DNA of 64,000 nucleotides from Nitrospirales bacterium (lineage in GTDB: Bacteria > Nitrospirota > Nitrospiria > Nitrospirales > UBA8639), in contig JAJDVY010000006.1 of the NCBI GenBank assembly GCA_022825885.1, forward strand, positions 1 through 64,000, given 5' to 3'. A model generated the notes under the pieces. That model was not told the origin of the DNA and did no database searches. It saw only the letters and a program-made list of their open reading frames with translations. The position numbers and the translations under genes were made by a program. Below, piece after piece: positions 42,234-51,640 of the stretch (within the stretch, counting starts at the first letter, position 1; each line of letters opens with the position of its first letter).

Positions 42234-42368
42234 GCGGGATTCGGCGGTTCGAAGCACCATTTGCCGAGGTTGGAGGGCACCGTCTCGTGACCGCTGACGA
42301 ACGCATTTTCGGTTGGGCAGGTGATCTCGACCGGCTACGAGCCACGGAATGAAGGGAGACGCCAACCA

Positions 42369-42397
42369 GTAGGGAGCAACGATCGTTGTTCCCTGGC
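42369..42397. repeat. GATCGTTG palindrome repeat, copy 1
   Basis: AGGGAGCAACGATCGTTGTT followed by CCCTGGC is an imperfect palindrome with one mismatch relative to the perfect 32-bp copy at 48352-48383. It lies in the otherwise empty 42234-42458 gap. Confidence 0.8.
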
Positions 42398-42458
42398 ATT
42401 GCGGGTCTCGGTCAATCGTGATGGCCGGTCTTCACGTCACTCCAATAGACAACGAGGC

Positions 42459-42785
42459 TCAGTCGGCTTGGGCGGGCCAGAATTTGTAGCGGATTTGCGG
42501 TAGCTGTTTGCCTTCGAAGTTGGGAATGTCGTACAGGCACCGGTCGATGGTGGCGACTTCATCTTTGGTAAACTCGAAGACCTTCGACATCTTCCAGAAT
42601 TTATCAAAGGTAAAATAATCACCTTTTTCCGGTTTTTCAGCGACCGCGGCCTGCATTTGTTTAAAGCCTTCGGTATCCACGTTCGGGATCCGTCCGTTAT
42701 TTTTGTCCACGCACCATTTCAGGATCTCGGCGACCCCGTACATGGTGAGTTCGATTTTCACTTTACTCGAATGTGTTTCCGACAT
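42459..42785 (-). CDS. Hypothetical small protein
   Basis: A 108-residue protein starting at ATG 42785 after an excellent AAGGAGGAGGACACTC site. Segments IELTMYGVAEILKWCVDKNN, EKGDYFTFDKFWKMSKVFEF and ATIDRCLYDIPNFEGKQLPQ suggest a compact helical protein. No motif is recognised. The strong ribosome site and codon pattern make it a real gene. The following gap 42786-43053 shows no other gene. Confidence 0.75.
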   Translation of the reverse strand: MSETHSSKVKIELTMYGVAEILKWCVDKNNGRIPNVDTEGFKQMQAAVAEKPEKGDYFTFDKFWKMSKVFEFTKDEVATIDRCLYDIPNFEGKQLPQIRYKFWPAQAD

Positions 42786-43053
42786 GAGTGTCCTCCTCCT
42801 TCCAAAGAAGAAATCTATAGCACATTCTTGTAAAACTCTTCCAGTCGTTTGGCCGGAAAATTGCGGGATTCAAGGAAAATCCCGTGGAAATCCCTTGGGC
42901 CGCAAGCCAAAATTGTGAGTCAGGCTTTCCGGTGATTCAGGAATAACCCGTTGTATAGCATAGCCAAAGCTCATATACTGCTTTATTCCGTGCGGATGTG
43001 ATGACCGTCCCGGACTGCTGCCGGGAGACGCGCGATCCGATAGGGGTGCTGAA

Positions 43054-44238
43054 ATGGCCTTTTCCCGCCTGGTGACAGGCAACATACTCCGGTTCCTCAC
43101 GTTGTGCGGCATATTGTTTCTGCCCGGGTGCTCGCCCAAGGATCCCTATGTGCCCCCGGACCTGCTCTATCTCTTTGCCAGTTATGACGTCGGGAAAAAT
43201 CCCACTGCCGTAAGAGCCGGGGATTTCAACGAGGATGGATTTTCGGACCTGGTGACCAGCAACATCTCGGCCAATACCCTGTCCCTCCTGCTCGGGAACG
43301 GGGATGGGAGCTTCCAGGCGCAAGTCTCCATTCGGGTATGCAAGGAACCGCGGAACTTGGCGGTCATGGACTTCAACGGCGACGCGCACGAGGACTTGGC
43401 GGTCGCCTGTTCCGGGAGCAACCAGGTTGCGATATTCACGGGTCGGGGAGGCGGGACGTTCGAGAAAGACGGGCTGTATCCCGTTCACCGGACGCCGGTC
43501 TCCATTGCCAGCGGGGATTTCAACAGCGACGGGCAGGTGGATCTGGTGGCGGCCCTGCGCAACGACAAGCTGCAATTACTGTTCGGAAACGGGAACGGGA
43601 AATTCCGGATCGGACCGTTGTACGAATATGGGGATACCCCCACCTCGGTGACCACCGCGGATTTCAACCAGGACGGCCACGTGGATATGGCAGTGACCAA
43701 CGGCGGGCCGATGAGCAGTGCCGTGTCGATCTGGTTGGGCCAGGGCGACGGCACCTTTCTCCTGCCCACGGATTACAGGACGGGCAAGCGGCCCTTGTCC
43801 GTTTCCTGCGCCGACTTCAACAGTGACGGCGTGCTGGACCTCCTGGTGGTGAACGGGCAGATGAACACGATCACGGTTTTTTTGGGAAACGGCGACGGCA
43901 CCTTTCAGGAGGGCATGGATTCAGGCGGCGATGCCGGTCCCAATGACGGCTTGGCCCAGGATTTCAACGGAGACGATATGCCCGATGCCGCGGTCGTGAA
44001 CATTCAATCGGGCAGCATCTCGGTGTTGTTCGGAAACGGCGACGGCACCTTTCACTATCCCCCGCGGCACTATCGCACGCCACGTGGGCCGTTTGCCCTG
44101 ACGACGCTGCTCGTCGCTCCGGACCGGGGCGAAGAACCCGGCTTGGCGGTTGTCAACAACGCGGAAAATAGTGTATCGATTTTCCTTCACCATGGGTTAA
44201 AATTCAGGGAACAGGTCAGGGAGCCGGCCGCTACCTGA
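43054..44238 (+). CDS. Beta-propeller lipoprotein with FG-GAP/VCBS repeats
   Basis: A 394-residue lipoprotein: hydrophobic N-terminus ending in the lipobox LPGC (Cys near residue 27). Six repeats follow with the calcium-loop core D-F-N-x-D-G/x-x-x-D-x-x-V (GDFNEDGFSDLVTSN, MDFNGDAHEDLAVAC, GDFNSDGQVDLVAAL and so on), plus a degenerate seventh, each ending in LLGNGDGSF-like strands. This predicts a seven-bladed propeller of the integrin-alpha type on the outer membrane or in the periplasm. The ligand is unknown. Confidence 0.88.
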   Translation: MAFSRLVTGNILRFLTLCGILFLPGCSPKDPYVPPDLLYLFASYDVGKNPTAVRAGDFNEDGFSDLVTSNISANTLSLLLGNGDGSFQAQVSIRVCKEPRNLAVMDFNGDAHEDLAVACSGSNQVAIFTGRGGGTFEKDGLYPVHRTPVSIASGDFNSDGQVDLVAALRNDKLQLLFGNGNGKFRIGPLYEYGDTPTSVTTADFNQDGHVDMAVTNGGPMSSAVSIWLGQGDGTFLLPTDYRTGKRPLSVSCADFNSDGVLDLLVVNGQMNTITVFLGNGDGTFQEGMDSGGDAGPNDGLAQDFNGDDMPDAAVVNIQSGSISVLFGNGDGTFHYPPRHYRTPRGPFALTTLLVAPDRGEEPGLAVVNNAENSVSIFLHHGLKFREQVREPAAT

Positions 44239-44293
44239 CCGGACGAAAGGGAAATGGGTGAGCCACGGCAGGAACACCCGATGAAAACGGATC

Positions 44294-44476
44294 ATGGAAT
44301 GTCTCAAGTGTCAGGGGCTGATGATGGTGGAACGGCATTACACCACAATGACCAAGCACCTCTATGCCAAGTGCCTCAATTGCGGATTCTGGTTTGACCT
44401 CGTGGACGTGCTCAGGTTCTTCTATCGCGTTGTGCGAAACGGCTATCACGGAGCAAAAATCCGGGAAACGCTGTAA
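44294..44476 (+). CDS. Small zinc-ribbon-like protein
   Basis: A 60-residue ORF with two CxxC knuckles (ECLKCQG and AKCLNCGFWFD) separated by 22 residues, then a basic helix (FFYRVVRNGYHGAKIRETL). This is a compact zinc-binding fold. The ribosome site is weak and the family is not recognised, so the call rests on the motif. Confidence 0.5.
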   Translation: MECLKCQGLMMVERHYTTMTKHLYAKCLNCGFWFDLVDVLRFFYRVVRNGYHGAKIRETL

Positions 44477-44535
44477 GCGTGCGGGCGAGCGCTCTTCTGT
44501 CGATACGCACGCCACCTTCGTTTTCAAGTCACAAG

Positions 44536-45141
44536 CTAGGATTTCGAGAGCAATTTCAGGCCTTCCCGAATCAATTCGTCGAGTGACGTGGGAGCGGGGC
44601 TCATTCGGCCCACCCGGTCGAGGGCGTTGTTGACGTCGCGATGCCGGTATCCCAAGTTGACGAGTGCCGACAGGGCATCGTCCCTTGGCGCGTCAACCGG
44701 AGCCGGCACGTCGCTCGCCTCCGGCGTTTCATCCCCGAGACAGACGATGGTGTCCTTCAGCTCCAAGGCAATACGGCCCGCGGATTTTTTCCCGATGCCC
44801 GGAACGGATGCGAGCTTGTCCACGTCACCGGCAAGCACGGCCGCTCGCAGGTCGTCAATCTTCAAGGCGGACAACACGCTCAAGGCCAGTTTCCCCCCCA
44901 CGCCGGAAATTTTGGTCAGGAGGGTAAAGGCCGTTTTCTCGGCAGGCGTCAGGAACCCGAACAATTGAATGGCGTCTTCCCGCAGGTGCGTGAAGACGTG
45001 CAGCGTCAGGGGCGCGCGCAGGTCCGGAAGGGCGAAATAGGTGCTGAGCGGGATGAACACTTCATAGCCCACGCCGTTGACGTCAAGCACGACCCGGGAA
45101 GGGTCTTTCGCCGCCAGGATTCCCGTGAGGTTGGCAATCAT
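44536..45141 (-). CDS. ruvA: Holliday junction branch migration protein RuvA
   Basis: A 201-residue protein of normal length. Domain I OB-fold (MIANLTGILAAKDPSRVVLD, NGVGYEVFIP), domain II with two HhH motifs (LLTKISGVGGKLALSVLSAL and LASVPGIGKKSAGRIALELK) and the C-terminal RuvB-binding three-helix domain (DDALSALVNLGYRHRDVNNA) are all present. Tetramers grip Holliday junctions for RuvB. It lies 33 bp downstream of yebC; ruvC and ruvB are not in the window. Confidence 0.96.
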   Translation of the reverse strand: MIANLTGILAAKDPSRVVLDVNGVGYEVFIPLSTYFALPDLRAPLTLHVFTHLREDAIQLFGFLTPAEKTAFTLLTKISGVGGKLALSVLSALKIDDLRAAVLAGDVDKLASVPGIGKKSAGRIALELKDTIVCLGDETPEASDVPAPVDAPRDDALSALVNLGYRHRDVNNALDRVGRMSPAPTSLDELIREGLKLLSKS

Positions 45142-45174
45142 GAAGCGGGGCCGTGTGAGAGGGGTGGGCGAACC

Positions 45175-45927
45175 TCAGCCGGAGGCCGCAACTTTTTCCA
45201 TGACTTCATCCGGAATATCGAAGTTGGCATGCACTTTTTGGACGTCGTCATGGTCGTCCAGGATTTCCATCAGTTTCAACATCTGCTCGGCCGGTTTTTC
45301 GTCGAGCCGGATCTGATTCTGCGAGAGATAGGTGAGTTCGGCCAACGAAGTCTGAATGCCGGCCTCTTGCAAGGCCGCCTTGACCGCTTCGAACGCGGAG
45401 ACGTCCGTGGTGATTTCAAAACCGGCGCCGGCCTGTTTGACGTCCTCAGCCCCGGCGTCCAGAACGACGTTCAATAGCTGGTCTTCATCAATCGATGCAC
45501 TCTCCGTGACCAGCAACCCTCTCTTGTGAAACTGCCATGCCACGGCCCCGGCTTCGGCCATGTTTCCGTGATTCTTCCCCAGCATGCTGCGAATTTCGGA
45601 CACCGTGCGGTTGCGATTATCCGTCATGACCTCAAGCAGGATGCCGGTTCCCCCGGGCCCGTAGCCTTCGAGGGTGAACTCCTCATAATTTACGCCGGGC
45701 AGTTCGCCTGTGCCCCGTTGGATGGCGCGTTTGATGGTATCGGCCGGCATGTTGGACTCCTTGGCCTTCGCGATGCAGGTCCGCAGGGTCGGGTTCGCAT
45801 CAGGGTCTCCGCCATTGCGGGACGCGATGGTAATTTCGCGGATCAGTTTGGTGAAGATTTTTCCGCGTTTGGCATCCACCCCGGCCTTATGCCGTTTGAT
45901 CGTGGACCAATGACTATGACCGCCCAT
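45175..45927 (-). CDS. yebC: YebC/PmpR-family transcription/translation factor
   Basis: A 250-residue protein with the invariant start GGHSHWSTIKRHKAGVDAKR and KIFTKLIREI, then TIKRAIQRGTGE and EGYGPGGTGILLEVMTDNRN. Family members regulate transcription or assist ribosomes at proline stretches. It precedes ruvA in the same unit, an order often seen in bacteria (yebC-ruvC-ruvA-ruvB) though ruvC is absent here. Confidence 0.95.
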   Translation of the reverse strand: MGGHSHWSTIKRHKAGVDAKRGKIFTKLIREITIASRNGGDPDANPTLRTCIAKAKESNMPADTIKRAIQRGTGELPGVNYEEFTLEGYGPGGTGILLEVMTDNRNRTVSEIRSMLGKNHGNMAEAGAVAWQFHKRGLLVTESASIDEDQLLNVVLDAGAEDVKQAGAGFEITTDVSAFEAVKAALQEAGIQTSLAELTYLSQNQIRLDEKPAEQMLKLMEILDDHDDVQKVHANFDIPDEVMEKVAASG

Positions 45928-46022
45928 GCCGTCGTTCCTTCATGCAAAACATTTCTGCGATGGATCCTGAGTATTCAAAGAAAACGCTGCTCGACTCGTA
46001 TCATAGGATAGGGTCTCAGATC

Positions 46023-46051
46023 GTGTCAACGAGATATAGGTAATATATAAT
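46023..46051 (+). promoter_or_regulatory. Candidate promoter of fmt operon
   Basis: GTGTCA (46023-46028), 17 bp and a consensus TATAAT (46046-46051) stand in a conspicuously AT-rich patch about 118 bp before fmt. The -35 matches 4 of 6. The same patch may hold the opposite promoter for yebC. Confidence 0.5.
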
Positions 46052-46168
46052 AAGCAATATTACTATATTCCCCGTTGTCTGCTCCTCACGGGCCGCGAGC
46101 ACCGATTCAGATGGACAGGAGAACAGGGGGAAGTTGCGTGCAAGCAGGGAGGATGGTAAGGAAGCCCC

Positions 46169-47137
46169 ATGCGTGTCGTGTTTATGGGAACACCCGCGTT
46201 TGCGGTGCCGTCGCTAGAAGCCCTGGTCAACTCGGACCATGAGGTCGTGGGTGTGGTCACGCAGCCCGACCGCCCGAAGGGACGAGGGCAAACCGTGGTG
46301 CCGTGCCCGGTCAAAGAACTGGCGGTGGCCAGAGGATTATCCGTGCGGCAGCCCGACAAGATCAAAAGCCCTGAATTCCTGCAACAACTCGCCGAATGGA
46401 AACCGGACGTCATCGCCGTCACGGCGTTTGGCCGGATCCTGCCCAAAACGATTCTGGATCTCCCGCCCATGGGATGCGTCAACGTCCATGGGTCCCTGTT
46501 ACCCGCCTACCGGGGTGCGGCCCCGGTCCAGTGGGCGCTCATCCATGGGGATACGGAAACCGGCATTACCACGATGCTGATGGATGAAGGCATGGATACG
46601 GGCGCTGTGCTGCTTCAGCAAACCGTCCCGATCGAACCTGAGGATACCGCCTTGGAATTGGGCGCCCGGATGGCGCAGGCCGGCGGCGCGCTCCTGGTGG
46701 AGACGCTGACGTGTTTGGCTGTGCACGCGGTCGTCCCTCGCGCACAGGATCATAGCCGGGCCACGATGGCCCCGTTGCTGAAAAAAGAAGATGGGGTGAT
46801 CGACTGGACGCAACCGGCAACGGAAATCGCCAACCGGCTCCGTGGCCTCTCGCCGTGGCCCGGGTCCTATACCTTTCATCATGAGCATCGCCTGATCATC
46901 CGCAAGGGCCGCGTCGATGCAAACGGCGGCTTGGCCGGCGGCAGCGTGCAACGGCCCGGTACTATCCTGGCCGTGGGTCCGACGTCCTTTTGGGTCGAGA
47001 CGGGTGAGGGGAGGATCGAAGTGCTGGAGGTGCAACCCGCAAATAAAAAACGCATGTCCGTGGAACAGTTTCTGCTAGGATATGCGCTCCGAACGCAGGA
47101 CACGCTCAGTCCGCAGCCGGAACGTTGCGTATTGTAA
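46169..47137 (+). CDS. fmt: Methionyl-tRNA formyltransferase
   Basis: A 322-residue protein. It formylates initiator Met-tRNA using 10-formyltetrahydrofolate. MRVVFMGTPAFAVPSLEAL at the start, VHGSLLPAYRGAAPVQWALI with the catalytic Asn/His region, and DTETGITTMLMDEGMDTG are diagnostic; the C-terminal OB-like domain is present. The ORF extends to LSPQPERCVL. It is first in a plus-strand cluster fmt-hypothetical-rsmA-ftsK-lolA. Confidence 0.96.
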   Translation: MRVVFMGTPAFAVPSLEALVNSDHEVVGVVTQPDRPKGRGQTVVPCPVKELAVARGLSVRQPDKIKSPEFLQQLAEWKPDVIAVTAFGRILPKTILDLPPMGCVNVHGSLLPAYRGAAPVQWALIHGDTETGITTMLMDEGMDTGAVLLQQTVPIEPEDTALELGARMAQAGGALLVETLTCLAVHAVVPRAQDHSRATMAPLLKKEDGVIDWTQPATEIANRLRGLSPWPGSYTFHHEHRLIIRKGRVDANGGLAGGSVQRPGTILAVGPTSFWVETGEGRIEVLEVQPANKKRMSVEQFLLGYALRTQDTLSPQPERCVL

Positions 47138-47180
47138 CCGCGAAATGCTGTGACCGTGTGGCGCCACAGTCGAGGATACT

Positions 47181-47510
47181 ATGAGTGACCAAACCAAACA
47201 GGCGTTGGAATTCATCGGAAAGCAAATCCGCGAACTCAAAATCATTCAACCGCATCTGCTGGAGGCCGTAAACGCGGTCTTGGCGAAAGAGCAATTTTAC
47301 AAATGGAAAAAACAGGTGGTCGCGCTGGTCGGAGAAAAGCTCGGCGACGACTACCGGAAACGATTGTCCAAGGATTGGCTGGAAACGGCCTTTGCCGGAG
47401 CGGACATGTACGATGAATTAAGTGACGACATCGAAATGTGCCTCCGCCACCTGTACCAACTCTCGCATGAGATAGAAGCCAAGGGGCTGCAAAGCCCGGA
47501 GGAAAAGTAG
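47181..47510 (+). CDS. Hypothetical helical protein
   Basis: A 109-residue, mostly helical charged protein (KQALEFIGKQIRELKIIQPH, KWKKQVVALVGEKLGDDYRK, YDELSDDIEMCLRHLYQLSH). No family is recognised. The position, 43 bp after fmt and 5 bp before rsmA, indicates a real operon member. Confidence 0.75.
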   Translation: MSDQTKQALEFIGKQIRELKIIQPHLLEAVNAVLAKEQFYKWKKQVVALVGEKLGDDYRKRLSKDWLETAFAGADMYDELSDDIEMCLRHLYQLSHEIEAKGLQSPEEK

Positions 47511-47515
47511 AGATT

Positions 47516-48316
47516 TTGCCGGTTCTTCCGCGTCCGCGAAAACGTCTCGGGCAACATTTTCTCATCGATCCCAATATCGTTCGGAAGATTCTGAAAATCG
47601 CGGCGTTGCGCCCTGAGGACGTCGTCTTTGAAATCGGACCCGGACGGGGCGCCCTCACGCATGCGTTATGCGAACGCGTCGCCAGAGTGATTGCCGTGGA
47701 GATCGACGGGCTCCTGGTTGAATATCTGGCGCAAACCTGCGCGCAACCGGATGCCCTGGAATTGCATCATGGCGATGCCCTGGCGTTTCCCTATGACACC
47801 CTGCCTGCCGGCACGGTCGTCATCGCCAATTTACCCTACTACGTCTCCACGCCCCTGGTATTCCGGTTGCTGGAGGATCGCGACCGGATTGACCGGATGG
47901 TCCTCATGCTGCAACGCGAAGTGGCCGAGCGCATGATCGCGGCGCCCGGCTCACGGGATTATGGCCTTTTGTCCGTCGTCACCCAATACCTGACGAAACC
48001 CCGCAAGGCGTTCGTCGTGCCGGCCAGTTGTTTTCGCCCGGTCCCCCGGGTGGACTCGGCAGTCGTGTGCCTGTCGGGCCGGACCACTCGTCCGTCCGGC
48101 GATGTCCGGTTTGACGAAGTCTTCATGCAAGTCGTCCGGGGCGCGTTCGCGCACCGGCGCAAAACCCTCATCAACTCCTGCCGCGAAGAAGGCTGGGAAG
48201 ACCCCGTGATCCGACGGGCCCTGGAAGCAACCAACATCGATCCCCGCCGCCGAGCCGAAACGCTCACGGTCAGTGAGTTTATCGCCCTGGCCCATGCCGT
48301 GCGCGTTTTTTCCTGA
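47516..48316 (+). CDS. rsmA: 16S rRNA (A1518/A1519) dimethyltransferase
   Basis: A 266-residue KsgA/RsmA protein. It dimethylates two adjacent adenosines at the 3' end of 16S rRNA. KRLGQHFLIDPNIVRKILKI, FEIGPGRGALTHALCERV (motif I) and VIANLPYYVSTPLVFRLL (motif IV) are typical. The start is TTG 47516, with GGAGGAAAAG about 8-12 nt upstream within the end of the previous gene. C-terminal FRPVPRVDSAVVCL and HRRKTLINSC complete the family. Confidence 0.95.
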   Translation: MPVLPRPRKRLGQHFLIDPNIVRKILKIAALRPEDVVFEIGPGRGALTHALCERVARVIAVEIDGLLVEYLAQTCAQPDALELHHGDALAFPYDTLPAGTVVIANLPYYVSTPLVFRLLEDRDRIDRMVLMLQREVAERMIAAPGSRDYGLLSVVTQYLTKPRKAFVVPASCFRPVPRVDSAVVCLSGRTTRPSGDVRFDEVFMQVVRGAFAHRRKTLINSCREEGWEDPVIRRALEATNIDPRRRAETLTVSEFIALAHAVRVFS

Positions 48317-48351
48317 CCCATTTTCCCTTCTGTCATTCCTGGCCCCGACCA

Positions 48352-48383
48352 GCGTAGGGAACAACGATCGTTGTTCCCTACGC
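48352..48383. repeat. Perfect 32-bp palindrome
   Basis: The left arm GCGTAGGGAACAACGA is followed exactly by its reverse complement TCGTTGTTCCCTACGC. It sits 36 bp after rsmA without a T tract, so it is a poor terminator but a good cruciform or protein-binding candidate. An imperfect copy is at 42369-42397. Confidence 0.95.
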
Positions 48384-48455
48384 CTGCGTGAATTACCGAA
48401 TCTTCACTAGGTATTTCGATTGATAAATTCCATCCCGCTGTGCTAACGTCAATCC

Positions 48456-50855
48456 ATGCGCCTATTTTTCAGGCCCGCCAAGAAGCCTGCCAAGCCGGCA
48501 GCGTCCCGTCCCGTCTTTCCAATCAACCGGGAAATAGCCGTTATTCTGAACGTCACCTTGGCTGTGTTGATTTTTCTGAGTTTGTGGTCCTTTTCGGTCC
48601 GGGACGTCGGCTGGTCCGGACTCCCCGGGAACGACACGCTCATGGAACACGGCAGCCTGCAGAACCTGGTCGGTCTGGTGGGCGCCTATATAGCTAGGGG
48701 GCTGGTTTGGCTCGTGGGCTCCTCAGCCTTGGCAATCCCGTTTGTCATCCTCGTCTACGGCATTCGACTCTTCCAAACGGAGCATAAATTCGTCATAACG
48801 ACCCTGGGCTCCGTGCTGCTCATCCTGGGGATGAGCACGCTCGTGTGGTTGCATCATCCCGTCTCCGTACAGGTTTTGGAGGACGGGATCACGTCGGGCA
48901 TTTATGCCGGGCACGCGGGCGCTTGGACAGCCGGCAAGCTGGAACCCTTGTTCGGTCGATGGGGCGCCACGATCCTTCTGGGAGCCTTGCTGCTTGTCTC
49001 CCTTTTGCTCGTCACGCCCTTTTCCCTCTCCGCAGGGGTCGGAATCATTCCCAAGGGTATAGGGAAGATAGAGCAATGGGTCCGGCGTCCCGCCTGGCAG
49101 TGGCCGTTCTGGAGGAAAGACCGTTCGCAACCCAAGGCCAACAAACCGCTCAAGATCAACCGCGAATCGAGAAAACAGCGGCCAGCCTTTGCGTTTCTCA
49201 AAAAAGATGACGCGGAACAGGAGTCGCCTCCGGAACAGGAAGACCCGGCTTCGGCTGAGATTGATTTTCCTGTACGAATCAGCCCCCGTACCGTTGCGCG
49301 ATTCGACGTGGGACGACCCGAACCGGTCCGGAAAGTGGCGACGGGCTATCATCTGCCGGACCCCGTGGCCCTGCTTGAGGCGCCCCCGGTGTCAAACGCG
49401 CAGCAGACGGACCAGATTCTGGAGTCGCAGTCCCAAATCCTGACCGGCACGTTGCAGAACTTCGGGATTGCCGGAAAAGTCACCGAAGTCCATCCGGGGC
49501 CGGTCATTACCATGTATGAATTTGCGCCGGGGCCCGGCATCAAAGTCGCGCGGATCGTCACGCTGGCCCACGATTTGGCCATGGCTCTGAAAGCTCCCAG
49601 CGTGCGGATCGTCGTCCCCCTGCCCGGAAAATCCACGGTGGGGATCGAAGTCCCCAACCCGGTCAAGGAAACCGTAGCCTTACGGGAAATCCTGACCAGC
49701 GAGGCCTACGCCCAGTCCCGGTCCAAATTGACGCTGGCCTTGGGAAAGGATATTTTCGGCCGGCCGTGCGTCGCGGATCTTAAGATCATGCCGCATCTTC
49801 TTGTGGCCGGGGCAACGGGATCAGGCAAAAGCGTCGGATTGAACAGCATGTTGCTCAGCCTTCTCTTTTCCGCCCATCCCGACGAAGTCAAGCTGTTGCT
49901 CATCGATCCCAAGGTCCTGGAACTCCAGATCTACGACGGGATCCCGCACCTGTTGCATCCGGTGCTGACGTCTCCGAAAGCCGCCGCACGCGGGCTGACC
50001 TGGGTTCTTCAGGAAATGGAACGCCGCTATCGCCTGCTCGCGGAATATGGGGTGCGCAATATTCAGGCCTACAACCAAGCCGTAGGAGACGACCTATGTG
50101 TCGTCCCACAGAAGCAGGGATCGGTTGGTGCGAACCGGCTCAGGTCAAGGACCGGACCCGAAGAAACCGGCGACCGTGAGCCGGACGAGGCACCGCAACC
50201 GCTTCCCTATATCGTGGTGGTGGTCGACGAATTCGCCGATTTGATGATGACGGCGCCCAAAGAAGTGGAAGAAAAAATCGCCCGGCTGGCGCAAATGGCC
50301 CGAGCATCGGGCATCCACCTGATCCTGGCTACCCAACGCCCCTCGGTGGACGTCGTGACCGGCCTTATCAAAGCCAATTTTCCCACCAGGATTGCGTATC
50401 AGGTGTCGTCCAAAACCGATTCACGGACCATCCTCGATGCCAATGGGGCCGAATCCCTGCTCGGGTGGGGAGACATGCTCTATTTGCCACCGGGAACCGG
50501 CCGCCTGACGCGGTTGCACGGCTCTTACGTCTCGGACGACGAAGTTCGCCGGGTCGTCGAGTACGTCAAGACGCAAGCCGGCCCGGATTTCTGCAACGAA
50601 CCGGCGTTCCAGGAACAGGGCATCGTTGAAGAAAATCAGGAACGCGACGAAATCTATGAGCAGGCCAGGGAAGTCGTGTTGACCTCCGGGCAGGCCTCTG
50701 CGTCGCTCATTCAACGTCGGTTGCGGCTGGGGTATCCCCGTGCGGCCCGGATGATCGAACAGATGCAAGAAGAAGGCCTCGTAAGCGCCCCCGGACGCGA
50801 TGGCCGTCGTGAAGTTTTGGGTCGCCGGATGGCACTCGAAGAGGAGGTGGGATGA
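48456..50855 (+). CDS. ftsK: DNA translocase FtsK
   Basis: A 799-residue septal translocase. Four membrane helices lie at residues about 25-190, followed by a basic linker. The motor begins with the beta domain; Walker A GATGSGKSVG is at 452-461 and Walker B VVVVDEFADLMM near 587, then ATQRPSVDVVTGLIKANFPT and DSRTILDANGAESLLGWGDM. The C-terminal gamma winged helix (SASLIQRRLRLGYPRAARMI) reads KOPS sites. It moves chromosome ends across the closing septum. An insertion of about 30 residues (SVGANRLRSRTGPEETGDRE) precedes Walker B. The stop overlaps lolA by ATGA. Confidence 0.96.
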   Translation: MRLFFRPAKKPAKPAASRPVFPINREIAVILNVTLAVLIFLSLWSFSVRDVGWSGLPGNDTLMEHGSLQNLVGLVGAYIARGLVWLVGSSALAIPFVILVYGIRLFQTEHKFVITTLGSVLLILGMSTLVWLHHPVSVQVLEDGITSGIYAGHAGAWTAGKLEPLFGRWGATILLGALLLVSLLLVTPFSLSAGVGIIPKGIGKIEQWVRRPAWQWPFWRKDRSQPKANKPLKINRESRKQRPAFAFLKKDDAEQESPPEQEDPASAEIDFPVRISPRTVARFDVGRPEPVRKVATGYHLPDPVALLEAPPVSNAQQTDQILESQSQILTGTLQNFGIAGKVTEVHPGPVITMYEFAPGPGIKVARIVTLAHDLAMALKAPSVRIVVPLPGKSTVGIEVPNPVKETVALREILTSEAYAQSRSKLTLALGKDIFGRPCVADLKIMPHLLVAGATGSGKSVGLNSMLLSLLFSAHPDEVKLLLIDPKVLELQIYDGIPHLLHPVLTSPKAAARGLTWVLQEMERRYRLLAEYGVRNIQAYNQAVGDDLCVVPQKQGSVGANRLRSRTGPEETGDREPDEAPQPLPYIVVVVDEFADLMMTAPKEVEEKIARLAQMARASGIHLILATQRPSVDVVTGLIKANFPTRIAYQVSSKTDSRTILDANGAESLLGWGDMLYLPPGTGRLTRLHGSYVSDDEVRRVVEYVKTQAGPDFCNEPAFQEQGIVEENQERDEIYEQAREVVLTSGQASASLIQRRLRLGYPRAARMIEQMQEEGLVSAPGRDGRREVLGRRMALEEEVG

Positions 50856-51544
50856 AGCTGACTGTATGGATGGTGATTGGCTGTGTCTCGCTGGCGGTGG
50901 CACCCGCGCTCGCGGAAGCCAAAGCGAGTGATGAACTTGAAGCGTTGGTCGCTCGCGTCGATGCGCAATACGCGCAGATCAAAGATTTCCAGGCGGATTT
51001 TGTCCAGGAAACGCGCATTCAAGGGTTCGAGACGCCGGTCCGCTCTTCCGGCCGCGTCTATCTCAAGAAGCCCGGCCGGCTCCGCTGGGATTACCTGGAG
51101 CCCTCGGTGGAACATATCTACGTGCATGAGGATCAGGTGGCCATGTACGTGCCTGCCCACAATCAGGTGTTAAAAGGCAGTCTCACGATGATGGTCTCGA
51201 CCAAGGCCCCGCTCCGGTTGCTTCAGGGCGTCGGCAAACTGGCGGGACACTTTTCCACGGGACCCACGGGAGACGGCAAAAAAGGAGAAGGTGGGTTGCC
51301 GTTGGTGACACTGATCCCCAAACCCGTGGCCGGTTCGCCGTCGTCGTCACTCGTCAAGATCGTGGCGGACATCCAACCGGGAACCTATATGATTCAAGCT
51401 CTCGCCTTGCATGAGAGCAATGGCAACGTATCCGTCTTTCGGTTCTCCGGCTTCAAGATCAACAAAGGCATGGATGATACGGTCGTCACCCTCACTCCCC
51501 CGGAAGGCGTCGTTATCGTCGAAGACTTTCTCCCGAAAAGTTGA
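50852..51544 (+). CDS. lolA: Outer membrane lipoprotein carrier protein LolA
   Basis: A 230-residue periplasmic protein. A signal peptide (MKLTVWMVIGCVSLAVAPALA) precedes the LolA fold: YAQIKDFQADFVQETRI, GRVYLKKPGRLRWDYLEP, HEDQVAMYVPAHNQV. It carries lipoproteins from the inner to the outer membrane. A Gly/Lys-rich loop (TGPTGDGKKGEGG) is longer than in E. coli. Overlap with ftsK matches the ftsK-lolA order of many Gram-negatives. Confidence 0.93.
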   Translation: MKLTVWMVIGCVSLAVAPALAEAKASDELEALVARVDAQYAQIKDFQADFVQETRIQGFETPVRSSGRVYLKKPGRLRWDYLEPSVEHIYVHEDQVAMYVPAHNQVLKGSLTMMVSTKAPLRLLQGVGKLAGHFSTGPTGDGKKGEGGLPLVTLIPKPVAGSPSSSLVKIVADIQPGTYMIQALALHESNGNVSVFRFSGFKINKGMDDTVVTLTPPEGVVIVEDFLPKS

Positions 51545-51640
51545 TCCGGGGTCCGGCCTCTTTGTTTTTCCTTTGGTCAACAAGCGACCGAATTGTGACA
51601 AGCCCGTGAAGGTGCCTGGTACGGCTGCAAGTCCGCGGTT

